Part shown: in pieces, positions 60,950-64,000 of the stretch
How positions within the stretch are numbered: position 1 is the first letter of the stretch
Layout: every line of letters starts with the position of its first letter
From: Teredinibacter franksiae
GTDB taxonomy: Bacteria; Pseudomonadota; Gammaproteobacteria; Pseudomonadales; Cellvibrionaceae
DNA: 64,000 nucleotides
NCBI RefSeq assembly: GCF_014218805.1
Contig: NZ_JACJUV010000001.1
Span: 1 to 64,000, forward strand
Direction: 5' to 3'
Translations under genes and position numbers: made by a program
Notes under the pieces: model-generated
Seen by the model: only the letters and a program-made list of their open reading frames with translations
The model's database searches: none
Told to the model about the DNA's origin: nothing

Positions 60950-61939
60950 GTCTTGCAATCATAGGTTCCCGCCGCGTACTAATCGCTTTCCTCAGTGGCG
61001 TTGATACGCCAAATAGTAACCGTTATGCATACCGCCGCCGGTGGATAAAAACCATATTTTATCCCTCGAAGAGATGCTCTGTATTGATGTATGTGCCTAT
61101 ACAGTAATGAGTAACGACCGCCACCCGGTATTGCTCATCAATATCACAGCATGACTACCCCAAAGACAGGTTAACGTTGATCCAATTTATATAAAAGTAC
61201 ACAGCCCTAAACCCAAAGCCTACCAAAGGATAAACGTCTCGATGACACACGGTGCGAGGCAGTGAAGGAGAATGCGGACAGCAACACTTTTGGACACCCA
61301 CATTAACACTTGGGCCAATATCAGCCGCTTTATGTGGGCCTTAAACGAACCCATTGCCCGTATGGCAAATGCCGAAGACCAGTGTACCGGGCGCTTCTGA
61401 ACTGGTTTTTGCTCCTGCAAAACCGAATTTCCAACATCCATGTTGGTCAGCGCCGGTTAAAATCACAAGCGTTGCTCGATGAAAAAGCCTTAGCCGCCTG
61501 TATGGCCTACGTGGATTTAAACCCCATTCGAGCCAAAATGGCAAAAACCCCAGAAAGCTCTGACCACACCTCGATTAAACGCCGTATTGATACCCTAAAA
61601 ACAGATAATCCGCAGCCATTAAGGCTCGCCGAATTTGTGGGTAACCCAAGAGAACCCATGCCCCAGGGCCTAGCCTTTCATCTACAAGATTACGTGCAGC
61701 TTGTGGATATTACCGGAAGAGCTATTCGTGAAGACAAGCGTGGCTTTATCGACAACAACTTACCTCCTGTTCTTGAGCGCCTCAATATCTCCAGCCATGA
61801 ATGGCTTGTACTTACCACCCAGATTGAATCTAAATTCATAAGTTTGGTTGGCTGTAAGGAGAAGCTAATGCTTGCAGCAAAGGCCCTAGGCTTACAGAGA
61901 AGACCCGCATACGCTAACTGTGAAGCAATATTCCACTAA
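60950..61939 (+). pseudogene. REP-associated tyrosine transposase (RAYT, Y1_Tnp type), broken
   Basis: Pieces of one transposase lie in order in different frames. They are RRVLIAFLSGVDT (from about 60970), LEEMLCIDVCAYTVMSN then DRH (61065-61151, where HUH family members have a His box), WANISRFMWALNEPIARMAN then AEDQCTGRF and a stop (61311-61400), and RLKSQALLDEKALAACMAYV then DLNPIRAKM to TAA 61939. A Trp codon became TGA at 61398, and about 47 extra bases sit there. At least two frameshifts. Intact RAYTs move REP hairpins; this one cannot. Confidence 0.8.
61398..61453. repeat. Short insertion with two hairpins inside the RAYT relic
   Basis: About 47 nt extra relative to the transposase frame. 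It contains GGTTTT(T)GC tcct GCAAAACC and then CCAACAT cc ATGTTGG (61431-61446), two neighbouring stem-loops. This is the shape of a small palindromic element; other copies would show whether it is mobile. Confidence 0.55.
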
Positions 61940-62354
61940 CATTTCCATTCAACATTAAATCCCGCCCCACTTTCTCCTGGAGAAAGGATTAATCTTGTTC
62001 GAAATTTGCCTAATTTGGCCATTTATCGCCTATATATAGCACGCAGACAACGAGGACAAATAACAACAACCTAGCCTACAAACGAACCAACTATTCGGCT
62101 GTATTTATTCTTAACGTGCCTGTCCTATTTTTTTCTCGTAAGGCGAACGCAAAACGCGCGGCTTTCTGGGTATTCGAAGCTTTGAGCCGAGTAAGAAATA
62201 CCCATTTTCTTCACGCGGGAAGATCGATTCGTCCAAATGCCCAGTTAGTACTGAGCATCAACTCAAATGACACACTAAAAAATGATATGGATAAGTATTT
62301 CCCGTGCCTAAGTTAGCCAGATCTATGCATAATTAGGCTAACCAGGCCCCTAGC
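61940..62354. other. Intergenic region
   Basis: About 415 bases without a gene. It includes GTTAGCC / GGCTAAC arms (62312-62318 and 62336-62342) with an AT-rich 17-nt loop just after cytochrome b561, which could form a weak stem-loop. No T-run. Confidence 0.45.
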
Positions 62355-62897
62355 TCATTCAGCAGCGCCAAGCATACGTTTCAGCGTGTTATCTTTATCT
62401 AGAAAGTGGTGCTTAAGCGCTGCAAGAATGTGTAACACCAGTAAAGCAGTGAACAAATAAGCAACAAGCTCATGGGCAATATAGCCCAACTCCGCTAAAC
62501 CTGAATGGTAGGGAATGGCCGCCCCCAGTTCGTCGAACTGACTGGGTATGAGTTGAACACCAAAAAACTCTACACCATAGCCACCAAACCCACTCAAGCA
62601 CAGCCCCGATAGCGGCATAAATGCCAACAGGGTCAGCAATGTTAAGTGCACTTGTTTCACCCATTTTTCGCTAGGCGTCCCATAAGCTGAAGATTGCCAC
62701 GGGTGCAATACTCGCCATGAGAGACGAAGTACCAGTAATAGAATAGCAAGTACGCCTAAGGACTTATGCAGGGCATAAAAGCCATAACTATGCGTATTTG
62801 CCATATAGAACCCAAGCGCTAGTAAACCCACAATCAATACCGCCATGCTCCAATGAATAAGCCTTGTTGCCCCAAGCGCTCGATTTTTTCTCGTCAT
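62355..62897 (-). CDS. Cytochrome b561 (di-haem, YodB/CybB family)
   Basis: 180 aa with four helices and the haem His pattern: TRLIHWSMAVLIV (His15), FYALHKSLGVLAI (His44), LAELGYIAHELVAYLF, and LLVLHILAALKHHFL near the C-terminus. These inner-membrane b-type cytochromes pass electrons between the quinone pool and other carriers. ATG 62897 lies 152 nt after the LytTR gene, in the same direction; co-transcription is possible. Confidence 0.9.
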   Translation of the reverse strand: MTRKNRALGATRLIHWSMAVLIVGLLALGFYMANTHSYGFYALHKSLGVLAILLLVLRLSWRVLHPWQSSAYGTPSEKWVKQVHLTLLTLLAFMPLSGLCLSGFGGYGVEFFGVQLIPSQFDELGAAIPYHSGLAELGYIAHELVAYLFTALLVLHILAALKHHFLDKDNTLKRMLGAAE

Positions 62898-63049
62898 ATA
62901 TCGCCCCTTAAAATTGAACTAAGGTTTGATCATAGAGCTGCATGCGCCATGAACAAAGGGCTCAGGGGCAAAACGGATGTTTTTGGGATGAATAGCCAAG
63001 CCACAATGCAGTGTTTGTTTAAAGAATAGTTTTGGGAGCGTTAATAGCG

Positions 63050-63853
63050 CTACTGGGAGAGCGCTATCGATTTAATCGCGCGCTTGTAACGTTTGCTAAC
63101 GGGAATTTTCTGTTGATTCGACAAGGTTAAAACACTGTTACCGTTTTCAGTACTACTTAGTTTTTCAAGCTTTGTTAGGTTAACCGCATAGCTTCTGTGA
63201 ACTTGAGCGAACATGCTCTTTGGCATTGAGTCGAGTAGCTGCTTAAACGTGCCCCTTTGTATAAAGCAGCCCGCATCGCAAACAATTTCAACATAGTTAC
63301 CCGCAGACTTGAGAAAAACGATATTTTTGGCCTTAACGGTTTGCTTTAAACCCTTATGCTCCACATACACCTCAGCTTCACACGTTTCTGGTGTAGGTTC
63401 AGCACCTAAATCGTTACACGAATAGTTACGCAATAGATACCAACCAGCGCCTATAGCAATCGCTGCAGGCACATACTTTGGGAGAGTGAATAGAATGGTT
63501 GCTATCCAGCTCGATGAGTATTCGCCGGTTATCAAAAATGTTCTAACCATTAGGGCTACCAATAAACCGACGAAAACCACAGCCATGGGTACATAAGACA
63601 ATGCGCTTCTGCACTGTGATACGTGTAAGCACCCCAGCATAATTGGGCTAATAAATAACCATACCCCCCACTCTTTGGCAAACCATATTAACGAACTTAA
63701 AGGGGTATATTGGAATTCGTCGCTCTGCGAAAACTGACGCCAGAAATACGCATAGAGCAGGTATACCAAAAAGTATGTTAGCCACGCCAAGTAATTCATT
63801 TGTAGCAATTGGCGGTAGTGTTTCGATAACAAAGGGTATTTAGAGGTAATCAT
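63050..63853 (-). CDS. Membrane-anchored LytTR-domain transcriptional regulator
   Basis: 267 aa. The first about 150 residues hold four or five hydrophobic helices (YLAWLTYFLVYLLYAYFW, GVWLFISPIMLGCLHV, VPMAVVFVGLLVALMV, YVPAAIAIGAGWYLL). Residues about 165-265 form a LytTR DNA-binding domain: KNIVFLKSAGNYVEIVCDAG, FKQLLDSMPKSMFAQVHRSY, and QQKIPVSKRYKRAIKSI. Membrane-anchored LytTR proteins usually act as regulators paired with a sensor or a small membrane protein; none is adjacent in the window. The signal is unknown. Confidence 0.88.
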   Translation of the reverse strand: MITSKYPLLSKHYRQLLQMNYLAWLTYFLVYLLYAYFWRQFSQSDEFQYTPLSSLIWFAKEWGVWLFISPIMLGCLHVSQCRSALSYVPMAVVFVGLLVALMVRTFLITGEYSSSWIATILFTLPKYVPAAIAIGAGWYLLRNYSCNDLGAEPTPETCEAEVYVEHKGLKQTVKAKNIVFLKSAGNYVEIVCDAGCFIQRGTFKQLLDSMPKSMFAQVHRSYAVNLTKLEKLSSTENGNSVLTLSNQQKIPVSKRYKRAIKSIALSQ

Positions 63854-64000
63854 AGTAACGAACGGATCATTTTACAGTAGAAATTTGTGATATAACGGGG
63901 GCAGCACTGACCTAAAACCAACAACGACTATTTCATAAGCACCAAACCAACCACGCCCTAGCCAAGCTGCACATTCCAACCCTGATTCGATTTTTATTGA

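Noticed and set aside
61310..61939. Intact 209-aa protein
   Set aside because: Its start lies in another frame of the RAYT sequence; only the part from about 61454 is transposase-like, so it is a fragment.
1..64000. tRNA or rRNA genes
   Set aside because: I saw no convincing cloverleaf or rRNA sequence; a covariance-model scan would be needed to exclude small RNAs.

Overview
The window looks like the chromosome of a marine-type gammaproteobacterium. The neighbourhoods recall Cellvibrionales, Alteromonadales or Shewanella relatives, but no rRNA or marker gene fixes the taxon. Evidence for Gammaproteobacteria is a full Lap (LapA/LapD/LapG type) biofilm adhesin system, a RaiA/HPF factor, YoaK and cytochrome b561 genes and a REP-associated transposase relic.

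Region 1 (1-12483, all minus strand) is a RiPP gene cluster of the thiazole/oxazole-modified microcin (TOMM) kind. In transcription order it encodes a Ser/Thr kinase-cyclase-like-AAA-TPR giant, an unrecognised 270-aa protein, a 146-aa protein with a nitrile-hydratase-like leader (candidate precursor), a fused YcaO cyclodehydratase, an amidohydrolase-2 family enzyme, an FHA-domain protein, and a methyltransferase-TPR-GNAT fusion that runs off the left edge. The kinase and the phosphothreonine-reading FHA domain suggest that phospho-signalling is tied to the peptide pathway. No flavin dehydrogenase is visible.

Region 2 (about 12.5-21.9 kb) is accessory DNA full of gene fossils: the C-terminal end of a Tc-toxin A subunit, three separate tyrosine-recombinase fragments, a LysR fragment, a frameshifted BrnA antitoxin with a stub of BrnT, a ParE-like stub and several inverted or direct repeats. 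Intact genes here are a VIT/VWA lipoprotein (1025 aa), a four-helix membrane protein and a ribosome hibernation factor.

Region 3 (21.9-55.7 kb) is a complete Lap-type adhesion system. On the plus strand are lapG (periplasmic protease) and lapD (degenerate GGDEF/EAL c-di-GMP receptor). On the minus strand, in transcription order, are a TolC-OmpA fusion (lapE-like), the ABC transporter (lapB), the membrane-fusion protein (lapC), a LuxR/CsgD-like regulator, and an 8137-aa lapA-like adhesin. The adhesin carries a TAAG LapG cleavage site at residues 108-111 and 54 units of exactly 306 bp in two arrays (40 and 14). It also has Calx-beta-like modules, a VWA domain and a C-terminal RTX/type I secretion signal. 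Low c-di-GMP should free LapG to cut the adhesin's retention module and release the cell.

Region 4 (55.7-64 kb) holds a two-gene small operon with a winged-helix protein, a secreted esterase-like lipoprotein, yoaK-like and RDD membrane genes, a broken RAYT transposase with a hairpin-rich insertion, cytochrome b561 and a membrane-anchored LytTR regulator.
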